Shown one piece after another: positions 27,802 to 36,832 of a DNA stretch of 64,000 nucleotides. Both the position numbers and the translations under genes were made by a program. The DNA lies in contig NZ_CP124862.1 of the NCBI RefSeq assembly GCF_030013905.1, positions 248,001-312,000 of the forward strand, given 5' to 3'. This DNA is from Petroclostridium sp. X23. Lineage in GTDB: Bacteria; Bacillota; Clostridia; SK-Y3. The number at the start of each line of letters is the position of its first letter. Positions within the stretch are counted from its first letter, which is position 1. Under the pieces are notes generated by a model that saw nothing but the letters and a program-made list of their open reading frames with translations, did no database searches and had not been told where the DNA came from.

Positions 27802-27809
27802 CATAGAAT
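27802..27809 (+). promoter_or_regulatory. Possible sigma-E -10 element of spoIIM
   Basis: CATAGAAT resembles the sigma-E -10 CATACAMT and lies 29 bases ahead of the spoIIM start codon. No clear -35 was found. SpoIIM is sigma-E controlled in Bacillus; the call here rests mostly on that knowledge. Confidence 0.25.
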
Positions 27810-27838
27810 TTTTATGTAAGCATTGGAGGGGATAGAGC

Positions 27839-28477
27839 TTGACAGTGACCTTAAACAAAATGATAAAAGACCATTTCTTAAAAAACCTTGTATTATATAT
27901 AATTATTATACTTTCATTTACAGTGGGTGTTTCTACAGGAGCGTTTACTGTCAATGTACTAGATTATACTCAAATTGATGATTTATCTGAGTATATACAG
28001 GAATTCTTTTATATCATTAACATGCAGGATGTGAACAATGTAGAATTACTAAAGGCTTCACTGTTTAACAATATAAAACTAATTGTTATACTGTGGATAC
28101 TTGGAATGACCATTATAGGGATTCCGTTCGTTTTAATCATCATCGGAATAAAAGGGTTTGTTATAGGTTTTACAGTAGGATTTTTTATTAAGTGTCTTAA
28201 TTTTAAAGGGGTGATATTTGCTTTGCTTGGGATATTGCCGCAAAATCTGATACTTGTACCATGTTTTATTTTTCTTGGAATGACTTCGGTTAATTTTTCG
28301 CTTACGATGATAAAAAACAAAACCAAGGTAAAGCATAGAAAAGATAATTTTAAGGTCCAATTCCTTTCCTACTGCGTTTGTGTGTTAATCGTGATTTTTA
28401 TTATGGTTATAGGAAGCATCATTGAAGCATATATTACACCGGTATTTATTAAATCTATTACTGCTTCCATGGGTTAA
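27839..28477 (+). CDS. spoIIM: Stage II sporulation protein M
   Basis: Membrane component of the SpoIIDMP engulfment machine that remodels septal peptidoglycan in the mother cell. 212 residues with about five membrane segments (NLVLYIIIILSFTVGVSTG, LIVILWILGMTIIGIPFVLIIIG, FLSYCVCVLIVIFIMVIGSI) and the SpoIIM segment GIKGFVIGFTVGFF. TTG 27839 with GGAGGGG at 27825-27831. The order spoIIM, xerD, nucleoside phosphorylase, dacF matches B. subtilis. Confidence 0.92.
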   Translation: MTVTLNKMIKDHFLKNLVLYIIIILSFTVGVSTGAFTVNVLDYTQIDDLSEYIQEFFYIINMQDVNNVELLKASLFNNIKLIVILWILGMTIIGIPFVLIIIGIKGFVIGFTVGFFIKCLNFKGVIFALLGILPQNLILVPCFIFLGMTSVNFSLTMIKNKTKVKHRKDNFKVQFLSYCVCVLIVIFIMVIGSIIEAYITPVFIKSITASMG

Positions 28478-28652
28478 TATTATTATAAAAAAGAATATGT
28501 AAATATTTTTATAAAAGGTATAAACTTAAAAAAAGCGGTCAATACTCAATTAATAAGTAGTAAATTAGTATATATTTCTAAAATATAAAAAATATAACAA
28601 TTGTTTTAACGTAATTGATGAAACGTATCATTTTATTGGAATTTGTAATTTT

Positions 28653-28681
28653 ATGCAGGAATTTAGAAAAATTTGTAGAAT
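28653..28681 (+). promoter_or_regulatory. Sigma-H-like promoter upstream of xerD
   Basis: GCAGGAATT then GTAGAATA, with 13 bases between GCAGGAA and GTAGAATA. It fits the sigma-H consensus RNAGGAWWW / RNNGAAT. It lies about 80 bases before the xerD start in an AT-rich 280-base spacer. Confidence 0.55.
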
Positions 28682-28761
28682 ACTATGTACAATTGTTAAA
28701 ATTTTCTGTAAAATAAAAATACTATTGTTATATCAACTAAATTGTGAAGGAGATAGTTGAA

Positions 28762-29646
28762 ATGGAAGTTCTTGTTCAAAAGTTTGTGGATTTTCTTGAA
28801 AATGAAAAGGGGTTGTCGGATAATACGCTGCAGTCATATAGAAGGGATATTCAACAATACATATCTTATTTACAAGAGATAAATATATCAAATATCGCAG
28901 GTGTAAACAAAACCGCGGTAATTACTTACTTACTGTATCTTCAAAAAAAGGGAAGAGCGACCTCCACTATTTCAAGGAATTTAGCTTCTATACGTTCCTT
29001 TTATCAATATTTGAATAAAGTAAGTATCGTTGAACAAGACCCTACTCAAAATTTAGAATCTCCAAAAGTTGAAAAGAAATTACCGCAAATATTATCTACC
29101 CAGGAAGTTGAACTATTACTAGAACAGCCAAAATGTGTTGATCTAAAAGGATATAGAGATAAAGCCATGTTGGAATTGCTATATGCAACAGGTATAAGGG
29201 TTTCAGAGTTAATATATCTGGATTGTGATGATATAAATTTAGAGATGGGTTTTATAAAATGCAGCAAGGGAAACAAGGAAAGAGTAATCCCTCTTGGAAC
29301 GATCGCAGTGAACGCATTGGAATCGTATCTAAAGAAAGCCAGACCAATGATGATACAAAGTCAGAATGAAAAATCATTATTTGTCAATTGTAATGGACGT
29401 AGATTGACGAGGCAGGGATTTTGGAAGATTATTAAGCTTTATAAAAACCAGGCTAAAATCAATAAGGAAATTACACCTCATACGCTGCGTCATTCCTTTG
29501 CGGCGCATTTGTTGGAGAACGGCGCCGATTTGAAATCGATACAAGAAATGTTAGGTCATTCCGATATATCATCAACACAAATATATGCACAGCTTACAAA
29601 GAACAAAATAAAAGAAGTATATAAAAAGACACATCCAAGGGCTTAA
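28762..29646 (+). CDS. xerD: Tyrosine recombinase XerD
   Basis: Resolves chromosome dimers at dif with XerC. 294 residues: SAM-like N domain (FVDFLENEKGLSDNTLQSYRRDI), catalytic Arg in YATGIRVSELI, Lys region CSKGNKERVIPLG, HxLRH in TPHTLRHSFAAHLLENGAD, His in LGHSDISSTQIYAQLT whose Tyr is the nucleophile. ATG 28762 has AAGGAGA at 28747-28753. The stop codon lies inside the terminator stem. Position between spoIIM and the nucleoside phosphorylase supports xerD over a mobile integrase. Confidence 0.94.
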   Translation: MEVLVQKFVDFLENEKGLSDNTLQSYRRDIQQYISYLQEINISNIAGVNKTAVITYLLYLQKKGRATSTISRNLASIRSFYQYLNKVSIVEQDPTQNLESPKVEKKLPQILSTQEVELLLEQPKCVDLKGYRDKAMLELLYATGIRVSELIYLDCDDINLEMGFIKCSKGNKERVIPLGTIAVNALESYLKKARPMMIQSQNEKSLFVNCNGRRLTRQGFWKIIKLYKNQAKINKEITPHTLRHSFAAHLLENGADLKSIQEMLGHSDISSTQIYAQLTKNKIKEVYKKTHPRA

Positions 29647-29661
29647 TAGAAGCCCTTTTTT
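29637..29661 (+). terminator. Terminator containing the xerD stop codon
   Basis: AAGGGCTT, AATAG loop, AAGCCCTT then TTTT. The xerD TAA (29644-29646) starts at the last base of the left arm, so ribosomes finishing xerD would cover the stem. Confidence 0.85.
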
Positions 29662-29682
29662 CAATTAATAGGAGGCTGCCTT

Positions 29683-31008
29683 ATGAGAATGTATGATATT
29701 ATTGCCAAGAAAAGAGATCATATGGAGTTATCGGCTGAAGAGATAGCATATTGGATTCAAGGATATACCAAAGGAGAAATTCCTGATTATCAATCATCCG
29801 CACTGCTGATGAGTATCTTCCTAAATGGTATGAATCAACAAGAAACGGCGGATCTTACGATGGCCATGGCTGCATCAGGGGAACAATTGGACTTATCGGA
29901 TATTAGGGGAATTAAAGTGGACAAGCATAGTACAGGAGGCGTAGGTGATAAAACTACATTAATATTAGGACCGCTTGTTGCTTCTGCCGGAGTATCGGTA
30001 GCGAAGATGTCCGGAAGGGGTTTGGGACATACGGGGGGTACCATTGATAAGGTAGAATCCATTCCGGGATTTAACACGCAATTAAAGAAAGAAGAATTCA
30101 TTTATAATGTAAATAACATTGGTATTGCTCTTGCAGGGCAAACAGGAAATCTCGTGCCCGCAGATAAAAAATTATATGCTTTAAGAGATGTTACTGCAAC
30201 AGTAAACAATCTTTCGTTAATCGCCAGCAGTATTATGAGTAAAAAGATTGCCTCAGGTTCAGATGCGATTGTGCTGGATGTTAAGACCGGAAGCGGTGCA
30301 TTTATGAAAGATACTGAAGAAGCGTTTCAATTAGCACAGGAAATGATTCGGATAGGCATAGGGGTAGGTAGGGAAGTGGTGGCAGTGATCACCGATATGG
30401 ACCAGCCTTTGGGATATGCTGTTGGGAATTCTGTGGAAGTGATAGAATCGATTGAAACACTAAAAGGAAATGGTCCTCAAGATCTTATAGAGCTATGCTT
30501 GATTTTAGGCTCGTACATGCTCTTAATGGGTAAAGTCGTGGACAATATTGAAGAAGGGGAGAGCATATTAAGGAAAAAACTCTCTTCAGGGAAAGCATTG
30601 AAAAAGTTTGAAGAATGGATAGCCCACCAAGGTGGAAATATAGGTGTAATTAATGATTATCATTTATTCCCCAAGTCCGAATATATCAGGCCGGTGATAG
30701 CAAAAGATACGGGAACAGTTGCATCTATTGATAGTGAAAGGGTTGGCATTGCAAGCTTGCTCAGCGGAGCGGGCAGAATTACTAAAGAAAGTCAAATTGA
30801 TTTAGGTGCCGGTATTATCTTACAAAAGAAAATCGGCAATAAAGTTAAAAGCGGTGAAGCCATTGCTGAGATTTATACAAATGATGCGTCTAAAATAAAT
30901 GAGATTGAAGAAACCGTTTTATCAGCGTACAAGATCTCTCAACAACCTGTCCAACCTCGAAAACTGATTCATGGGATAGTAAGCAAGGAAGGAACCAAAA
31001 GATTCTGA
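29683..31008 (+). CDS. pdp: Pyrimidine-nucleoside phosphorylase
   Basis: Cleaves thymidine, uridine or deoxyuridine to base and pentose-1-phosphate. 441 residues: glycosyl transferase helical domain, the phosphate-binding signature KHSTGGVGDKTTLILGPLVAS near 81-101, SGRGLGHTGGTIDKVES, and a C-terminal lipoyl-like barrel (GAGIILQKKIGNKVKSGEAIAEIYTND). AGGAGGC at 29671-29677 precedes the ATG. In B. subtilis this place is held by the drm and pupG genes. Confidence 0.95.
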   Translation: MRMYDIIAKKRDHMELSAEEIAYWIQGYTKGEIPDYQSSALLMSIFLNGMNQQETADLTMAMAASGEQLDLSDIRGIKVDKHSTGGVGDKTTLILGPLVASAGVSVAKMSGRGLGHTGGTIDKVESIPGFNTQLKKEEFIYNVNNIGIALAGQTGNLVPADKKLYALRDVTATVNNLSLIASSIMSKKIASGSDAIVLDVKTGSGAFMKDTEEAFQLAQEMIRIGIGVGREVVAVITDMDQPLGYAVGNSVEVIESIETLKGNGPQDLIELCLILGSYMLLMGKVVDNIEEGESILRKKLSSGKALKKFEEWIAHQGGNIGVINDYHLFPKSEYIRPVIAKDTGTVASIDSERVGIASLLSGAGRITKESQIDLGAGIILQKKIGNKVKSGEAIAEIYTNDASKINEIEETVLSAYKISQQPVQPRKLIHGIVSKEGTKRF

Positions 31009-31012
31009 ACTT

Positions 31013-31070
31013 AGTGGGGAGTGGGGAGTGAACATAAAAAGACTCCCCACCCCCCACTCCCCACTTTTTG
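31013..31070 (+). terminator. GTGGGGAG palindrome acting as terminator
   Basis: AGTGGGGAGTGGGGAGT (31013-31029) pairs with the CCCCAC-rich right arm (31042-31065), followed by TTTTT. It is a member of a repeat family; a second copy lies at 61283-61338. Confidence 0.75.
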
Positions 31071-31151
31071 ATTAAAATTATTATAATACTGGGAATAAGA
31101 TGAAAAAACGATGCATAACATAAACTAAGGAAAAAACCAGGAGGTTGTGAT

Positions 31152-32312
31152 ATGAAGAAATTTCTAAGGATCATTTCATTGGTTTGTGTTATATCGTTAT
31201 TGTTAGGTTTTGCAGTAGTGACAAAAGCGGAAGAGCCATCGGCAAGCATTGACATACAAGCGAAATCAGCAGTGTTAATGGAACAGTCGACGGGAAAAGT
31301 TCTATTTGAAGTAAACAGTCATGAAAAGCTTCCGCCGGCAAGCGTAACCAAAGTGATGACCATGGTGCTTATTATGGAAGCTATTGATAATGGTAAGATT
31401 TCATTTGATGATTTAGTAACCTGCAGTGAATATGCCGCCAGTATGGGAGGTTCTCAGGTATACCTGGAGCCGGGAGAACAAATGACGGTACAGGATATGT
31501 TGAAAGCAATCGCAGTGGCATCCGGAAATGATGCTTCCGTTGCTATGGCGGAACATATTTGTGGAAGTGAAGAGGCTTTTGTAAAAGCGATGAATGACAA
31601 AGCAAAAGAACTGGGTATGAATGATACGAATTTTGTGAACTGCAATGGACTGGATACAGAGAACCATTATACCAGTGCTTATGATATTGCTCTTATGTCC
31701 AGAGAGCTTCTTAAATATCCGAAAATTCATGACTATCTTACCATTTGGATTGATTCGTTAAGAGAGGGTAAGTTTGGTCTGGCTAATACAAATAAGCTTG
31801 TAAGGTTTTATAAAGGAGCAAATGGTATCAAAACCGGCTCTACCAGTAAAGCGCTCTATTGTCTGTCAGCTTCGGCCCAAAGAGATGGAATGCAGTTAAT
31901 AGCCACTATTATGGCAGCACCTACGTCTTCTCAAAGATTCAGTTCGGCATCCAAACTTCTTGATTATGGATTCGCGCAATACGCAGTAGTCCGGGGAGTG
32001 GAAAAAGATGAAGCGGTAGGAGAAATTAATGTAAGTAAGGGAATGTATCCTAAAGTAAAACTACAAACTGCCGCGGAATTTAATCTCTTAGTTGAGAAGG
32101 GAAAACAAGGCAGTATCGATAAAAAAGTCAATATTACAGATAATGTGATGGCACCGGTGGAAAAAGGCCAAAAAGTTGGAGATATAGTCTTTTCATCAAA
32201 TGGTGAAGAAATCGGTAAGGTAGATGTTGTTACTGCCGAAGCAATTGAAAAAATTACGGTAGGTAAAGTTTTTAATAAATTAGTAAAGCGATGGCTTAAT
32301 GCAAGAAATTAA
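31152..32312 (+). CDS. dacF: D-alanyl-D-alanine carboxypeptidase (DacF type)
   Basis: Exported penicillin-binding protein that trims stem peptides of peptidoglycan. 386 residues: Sec signal peptide to about residue 25 (FLRIISLVCVISLLLGFAVVTKA), SxxK in PASVTKVM near 60, SGN in VASGNDASVAM near 119, KTG in GIKTGSTSKA near 228, then the C-terminal beta domain and an amphipathic tail (FNKLVKRWLNARN) for membrane binding. AGGAGGT at 31139-31145. Synteny xerD, phosphorylase, dacF supports the symbol; the spoIIA operon that normally follows is absent. Confidence 0.9.
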   Translation: MKKFLRIISLVCVISLLLGFAVVTKAEEPSASIDIQAKSAVLMEQSTGKVLFEVNSHEKLPPASVTKVMTMVLIMEAIDNGKISFDDLVTCSEYAASMGGSQVYLEPGEQMTVQDMLKAIAVASGNDASVAMAEHICGSEEAFVKAMNDKAKELGMNDTNFVNCNGLDTENHYTSAYDIALMSRELLKYPKIHDYLTIWIDSLREGKFGLANTNKLVRFYKGANGIKTGSTSKALYCLSASAQRDGMQLIATIMAAPTSSQRFSSASKLLDYGFAQYAVVRGVEKDEAVGEINVSKGMYPKVKLQTAAEFNLLVEKGKQGSIDKKVNITDNVMAPVEKGQKVGDIVFSSNGEEIGKVDVVTAEAIEKITVGKVFNKLVKRWLNARN

Positions 32313-32328
32313 TTAAAGAATATGAAAT

Positions 32329-32360
32329 GGCCTTCTGGAAATCTCGAGAAGGTCTTTTTG
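32329..32360 (+). terminator. Rho-independent terminator after dacF
   Basis: GGCCTTCT (32329-32336) and AGAAGGTC (32347-32354), one G-U pair, then TTTTT. Confidence 0.85.
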
Positions 32361-32443
32361 CATTCTTGATGGATAAAAATCCTTGGAATCATGTTTAACC
32401 AACGTGCTACTTTGTGCTTAAATATATCTAGGTATTTTTTATT

Positions 32444-32517
32444 GTAGGGGCGGACGACCCTGTCCGCCCGATGCTCTATTGTAATATCTGCGGGCGGACA
32501 GAGTCGTCCGCCCCTAC
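32444..32517. repeat. REPIN-like double palindrome, GGGCGGAC class
   Basis: Arms 32444-32470 and 32491-32517 with outward GTAG; each arm is a GGGCGGAC/GTCCGCCC hairpin. Stem sequences are the same as in 2398-2472; the spacer differs. Confidence 0.8.
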
Positions 32518-32595
32518 GAAAACTGAAATAAAATATAGTTTGGTAAACTATAGGTTTAAACTTGTTGATCTATAACAAGCATGCAATCGTGGATA

Positions 32596-32624
32596 TTGAC
32601 ACTTGCAGAAAAATATGTTAAAAT
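32596..32624 (+). promoter_or_regulatory. Sigma-A promoter for lysA
   Basis: TTGACA (32596-32601), 17 bases, TAAAAT (32619-32624). Only about 22 bases separate the predicted start of transcription from the lysA ATG, leaving no room for a lysine riboswitch downstream of it. Confidence 0.75.
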
Positions 32625-32654
32625 TTCGTAAATATTTTATTAAGGTGGTGCAAT

Positions 32655-33956
32655 ATGTTTGTTTCCGAATGTCTGAAAGTGAATAAAGCGAATCATCTAG
32701 AGATAGGCGGTTGTGATTGTGTTGAGCTTGCGAAAGAATATGGCACGCCATTATATGTAATGGATGAAGGTTTGATAAGAAATTATTGTAGAATATATAA
32801 AAATTCCATGGACAAGTATTATGGTGGAAACGGCCTTGTGTTATATGCAAGCAAAGCCTTCTGTACGTTATATATGTGCAAAATTCTACAAGAAGAGGGC
32901 TTGGGTGTTGATGTAGTATCAGGAGGAGAGTTATATACCGCGTTAAAAGCAGAATTTCCTGTCGAAAAAATTTATTTCCATGGTAATAATAAAACTTACG
33001 ATGAACTGATGCTTGCCGTACAGAATGATATCGGAAGAATCGTTGTAGACAACAAATACGAGCTGGGATTGCTAAACGATATTGCCTCAAAGCTCAATAA
33101 AAAAGTAAAAATACTATTTAGAATTAAACCAGGTGTTGAAGCCCATACCCACGATTTTATCCAAACCGGACAAATAGACTCCAAATTTGGTGTCGCGCTT
33201 GAGACCGGGGAAGCAATGGAAATCGTACAGGAAGCGATCAATCTTTCTAATATAGAGCTTGTTGGGTTGCATTGCCATATCGGGTCGCAGATTTTTGATC
33301 TTGATCCTTTTAAGTTAGCAGCAAAAGTAATGATGAACTTTATAGGCGATATAAAAGACAAATTTGGTTTAGAAATAAAAGAATTAAATTTAGGCGGCGG
33401 ATACGGGATTAAATATGTTCCTGAGCATGACCCTATTCAATATGACAGCTATATAGAAGCGGTATCGAAGGTTGTAAAGGAAATTGCTGCACAAAGAGGC
33501 GTACAGCTTCCGTTTATACTGATGGAACCGGGGAGGTCTATCGTTGCGCCGGCTGGAATTACATTATATACAGTGGGGGCGGTAAAAGATATCCCTAATG
33601 TTAGAAAATATGTCTCTGTAGATGGAGGTATGGGAGATAATCCCCGGTATATTTTATACCAGTCAGAATATGATGCGGTTTTGGCCAACAGGCCTCAAGA
33701 TGAAAAAACTGAGAAAATTACAATTGCCGGGAAATGCTGTGAATCCGGTGATTTGCTGATAAAAGACATTATGATGCCCGAAATTAAACCCGGAGATTAT
33801 CTGGCGGTTTTAGCAACGGGAGGATATAATTATTCTATGGCAAGCAATTATAACAGGATTCCTCGTCCACCTGTAGTAATGGTGAAAGATGGACAATCAA
33901 AAGTAGTTGTAAAAAGAGAAACCTATGAAGACATCATTAAAAATGATATCATCTGA
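32655..33956 (+). CDS. lysA: Diaminopimelate decarboxylase
   Basis: PLP enzyme converting meso-diaminopimelate to lysine. 433 residues: PLP lysine in LYASKAFCTLYMCK near 66, phosphate-binding GGGYGIKY, HCHIGSQIFD near 215, EPGRSIVAPAG near 295, and GKCCESGD with the catalytic Cys near 359. AAGGTGG at 32642-32648 precedes the ATG. Own promoter and terminator, so probably a single-gene unit. Tandem with dacF as in the Bacillus order after loss of spoIIA and spoVA. Confidence 0.95.
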   Translation: MFVSECLKVNKANHLEIGGCDCVELAKEYGTPLYVMDEGLIRNYCRIYKNSMDKYYGGNGLVLYASKAFCTLYMCKILQEEGLGVDVVSGGELYTALKAEFPVEKIYFHGNNKTYDELMLAVQNDIGRIVVDNKYELGLLNDIASKLNKKVKILFRIKPGVEAHTHDFIQTGQIDSKFGVALETGEAMEIVQEAINLSNIELVGLHCHIGSQIFDLDPFKLAAKVMMNFIGDIKDKFGLEIKELNLGGGYGIKYVPEHDPIQYDSYIEAVSKVVKEIAAQRGVQLPFILMEPGRSIVAPAGITLYTVGAVKDIPNVRKYVSVDGGMGDNPRYILYQSEYDAVLANRPQDEKTEKITIAGKCCESGDLLIKDIMMPEIKPGDYLAVLATGGYNYSMASNYNRIPRPPVVMVKDGQSKVVVKRETYEDIIKNDII

Positions 33957-33966
33957 TTCTAAGAAT

Positions 33967-33999
33967 AAACAGCACAGACTTTGTGCTGTTTATAGTTTT
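33967..33999 (+). terminator. Rho-independent terminator after lysA
   Basis: AAACAGCACA, five-base loop, TGTGCTGTTT, then a T-rich run beginning at 33996. Confidence 0.87.
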
Positions 34000-34080
34000 T
34001 TATTAACAAAATATGGACACCATAGATGATAAATACTATAATGTATGTAGATTATATTGCAGAATACAGGATGTGATTAT

Positions 34081-34728
34081 TTGATTAGAGGACTTGATAA
34101 CCCATTGGAACTGCTGTTTAGTATTCCGGTTTTATTGTTGGCAATTACATTTCATGAATTTGCGCATGGTTATATGGCGGATAAATTAGGGGACCCGACC
34201 CCGAGAAGCTATGGAAGACTATCATTAAACCCGATTAAGCACCTTGACCCTCTTGGGGCGATTGCGCTTCTCACGGTAGGGTTTGGGTGGGCAAAACCTG
34301 TCCCGTTTAATCCTGCTTATTTTAAAAATTATAAAAAGGATACTGCGCTGGTAGGATTGGCAGGCCCGGTATCAAACTTGATTTTGGCTTTTACTGCGTT
34401 GCTGGTGGCAAAGGTATTATATTTACCAACGGTGGGGCTTTCAGGTCTAAGTGCAGATATTATGAATATCATTCTTATTTATATGTTGCGCTATAATATA
34501 GGTTTAGCGATATTTAATTTAATTCCCATCCCGCCACTGGATGGGTCAAAGGTATTTATATCGATTTTACCATCAAAATGGTACTACAATATATTAAGAT
34601 ATGAAAGCTATGGACAAGTCATACTATTGCTATTACTATTTACAGGGATGTTAAATCCTGTGTTGAATATCCTTTTTAGAATAGTACAAGAACTTTTACT
34701 GGCAATAGTGAATATACTTCCTTTCTAA
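34081..34728 (+). CDS. Site-2 protease family membrane protein (M50)
   Basis: Intramembrane zinc metalloprotease homologue of 215 residues. HEFAH near residue 25 within the first membrane segment holds the zinc ligands; NLIPIPPLDGSKV near 153 gives the third (NPDG-like) motif. The segment GDPTPRSYGRLSLNPIKHLDPLG is typical of the small M50 family next to scpA. Three or four more hydrophobic segments follow. I chose TTG 34081 with AGGATGTG upstream over TTG 34057, which has no ribosome binding site. The substrate is unknown. scpA starts 25 bases downstream. Confidence 0.88.
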   Translation: MIRGLDNPLELLFSIPVLLLAITFHEFAHGYMADKLGDPTPRSYGRLSLNPIKHLDPLGAIALLTVGFGWAKPVPFNPAYFKNYKKDTALVGLAGPVSNLILAFTALLVAKVLYLPTVGLSGLSADIMNIILIYMLRYNIGLAIFNLIPIPPLDGSKVFISILPSKWYYNILRYESYGQVILLLLLFTGMLNPVLNILFRIVQELLLAIVNILPF

Positions 34729-34753
34729 TTATACTAAACAAAGGGACTTTGAG

Positions 34754-35500
34754 ATGGAAAAACTTTCTTTTAAACTTGAAATATTTGAGGGGCCGCTTGA
34801 CCTGCTGTTGCATTTGATAGATAAAAATAAAGTAAATATTTATGATATTCCGATTTCCGAAATTACCGAACAGTACTTGGATTATTTAAACCAATTATCA
34901 TCGATGGATTTAGATGTTTCAAGTGAATTTCTTGTAATGGCTGCGCATTTGCTTTATATAAAATCCAAGATGCTTCTTCCTAAATACACTGAGCCTGAAG
35001 AGGACGAGGAAGACCCTCGCCAAAAGTTGATTGAAAGACTTTTGGAATATAAAAAGTATAAGGAAGCTTCTGTGTTTTTGGAAGAGAGAGAGCATAGGCA
35101 TAAAAATATTTTTTTTAAGGATGCAGACGAAATTGAGATTCCTTCATCTAGCTGCAATCTTGTAAATTTATCAATCGATGATTTATTAAAAGCTTTTAAA
35201 GCAGTTCTGAAGAAAAATACAGAGGTACGAACAGAGGATAAAAGTGCTTTCAATAACATTGTGGGAACTGAAAAGGTCTCCATTAAACGAAAAATTAAAG
35301 AGATATTAAAGCTTCTCAAGCAAAAAAAAGAATTGAAATTTTTAGACATATTTAACAATACTCATTTGCGGGCAGAAATAGTTGCCCGTTTTCTTGCCGT
35401 ACTGGAGCTAGTGAAACTAGATGTTATAATCATAGAAAATAAAGATGAACAATTATATATATATCGTTCAAAGAAGAATGGTGAGGCCAATGAATATTAA
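34754..35500 (+). CDS. scpA: Segregation and condensation protein A
   Basis: Kleisin subunit that bridges the two SMC heads. 248 residues: N-terminal FKLEIFEGPLDLLLHLIDKNKVNIYDIPISEITEQYLDYL, acidic middle EPEEDEEDPRQ, and C-terminal winged helix (RAEIVARFLAVLELVKLDVI). Overlaps scpB by 11 bases. Partner SMC is encoded at 4626. Confidence 0.96.
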   Translation: MEKLSFKLEIFEGPLDLLLHLIDKNKVNIYDIPISEITEQYLDYLNQLSSMDLDVSSEFLVMAAHLLYIKSKMLLPKYTEPEEDEEDPRQKLIERLLEYKKYKEASVFLEEREHRHKNIFFKDADEIEIPSSSCNLVNLSIDDLLKAFKAVLKKNTEVRTEDKSAFNNIVGTEKVSIKRKIKEILKLLKQKKELKFLDIFNNTHLRAEIVARFLAVLELVKLDVIIIENKDEQLYIYRSKKNGEANEY

Positions 35501-36026
35501 AGAAGTAGAGTCAATCATAGAAGGAGTACTCTTTGCATGGGGAGATGCGATCCATATTGACAGGCTTTCGGATATTTTAGAGATCGATAAAAATACGATA
35601 CGCTCTATTGTACACAGAATGATGGATTACTACACTTATGAAAGGCGCGGAATACAGATTATCGAAATTGACAATTGCTTTCAGCTATGCACCAGGCCGG
35701 AGTATTATGAGTATATACGAAAACTTATTGAGCCTAAAAATAATCAAAGTCTATCTAATGCTGCTTTGGAGACATTAGCAATTATCGCTTATAATCAGCC
35801 TGTAACCAAGAGCAATATCGAGCAAATACGTGGTGTGAACAGTGACAGCGTATTGAACAAGCTGCTTGAAAGAGGGGTGGTAGAAGAGAGAGGACGGATG
35901 GATGCACCTGGAAAGCCTATTCTTTACGGTACTACACAAGAGTTTCTTCGCTGTTTTGGATTAAGAACATTGGAAGAACTGCCGGAAATTGATAGTTTTC
36001 ATGTCCCTGAGGATCTTGAGGAGTAA
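35490..36026 (+). CDS. scpB: Segregation and condensation protein B
   Basis: Dimeric winged-helix protein completing the SMC complex. 178 residues: ESIIEGVLFAWGDAIHIDRLSDIL, then LSNAALETLAIIAYNQPVTKSNIEQIRGVNSDSVLNKLLERGVVEERGR, the ScpB signature. ATG 35490 overlaps the scpA end and fits the family start; the ORF is open upstream but only inside scpA. Confidence 0.95.
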   Translation: MNIKEVESIIEGVLFAWGDAIHIDRLSDILEIDKNTIRSIVHRMMDYYTYERRGIQIIEIDNCFQLCTRPEYYEYIRKLIEPKNNQSLSNAALETLAIIAYNQPVTKSNIEQIRGVNSDSVLNKLLERGVVEERGRMDAPGKPILYGTTQEFLRCFGLRTLEELPEIDSFHVPEDLEE

Positions 36027-36096
36027 ATTACCGAATAATAGATAATCAGTATGATATGCTTATTATTGGTAATAATACCATAACGAGGTGTTTGCT

Positions 36097-36780
36097 GTGA
36101 TTTACCTTATATTAATATGCATAATACTATTTATATTACTCTTTGTAAAAATGAATATAAGCATTGAATTTTTGCGCAATGGGGAAAATGATAAAGCAAT
36201 ATTAACCTTGTCCATTCTCAAAAGACTCATTAAATTGGAAATACCGTTTATAGATACAGATAATAAAAAAGGCTTTTGGGGAATCAAGTTCTCCAAAAGA
36301 ATTAAAAATAAAAAAGACGAACAGATAAGTGATGAAGATAAGGCATTCGTTAGTTTTTCCAAATTGACCGATACCATGAAAAACGGATATGAACAATTTC
36401 AGAAATATAAACAAGTACTGATACCTATCCGTAACTACACAAAAAAAAGATTGATATGTGAAGATTTTATATTTCATTTTGACTTTGGATTTGGCGATGC
36501 AGCTCTTACCGGTATGGCGAGCGGTTTGATATGGGGAGCATGCTATAATACGCTGTCTATTATCGACAACAATTTAGTACTAAAACAACAGGATATCAGA
36601 ATAAATCCATGTTTTAATGATACAATTTTTCAAATAAAATGGTATTGTATATTTAGTATTAGAATAGTACATATTATTATTATATTTTTTATTTTTATAT
36701 ACTCTATCATTAGATATATGATTAATAAATATATTTTAACAAATGGATTGAAAACACCCCAAAAGTATGTCAGACTATAG
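36097..36780 (+). CDS. DUF2953 membrane protein (YtfI-like)
   Basis: Hypothetical membrane protein of 228 residues: N-terminal hydrophobic segment (IYLILICIILFILLFVK), a charged middle with KNKKDEQISDEDK, the DUF2953 core DFIFHFDFGFGDAALTGMASGLIWGACY, and a second hydrophobic segment near 190-205 (IVHIIIIFFIFIYSII). GTG 36097 has CGAGGTG at 36084-36090. The pairing with ytfJ is conserved in spore formers, which suggests but does not show a sporulation role. Confidence 0.8.
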   Translation: MIYLILICIILFILLFVKMNISIEFLRNGENDKAILTLSILKRLIKLEIPFIDTDNKKGFWGIKFSKRIKNKKDEQISDEDKAFVSFSKLTDTMKNGYEQFQKYKQVLIPIRNYTKKRLICEDFIFHFDFGFGDAALTGMASGLIWGACYNTLSIIDNNLVLKQQDIRINPCFNDTIFQIKWYCIFSIRIVHIIIIFFIFIYSIIRYMINKYILTNGLKTPQKYVRL

Positions 36781-36832
36781 AAAGACATCATGATGACGAT
36801 GGGGTTATAAAAAACATAAGGCGGTGACAAAA

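Noticed and set aside
28762..29646. xerD as integrase of a mobile element
   Set aside because: Its neighbours spoIIM, pdp and dacF are conserved core genes and no element ends or excisionase are near.
32518..32654. Lysine riboswitch upstream of lysA
   Set aside because: The promoter at 32596-32624 leaves about 22 bases of leader and no conserved L-box core is visible upstream.
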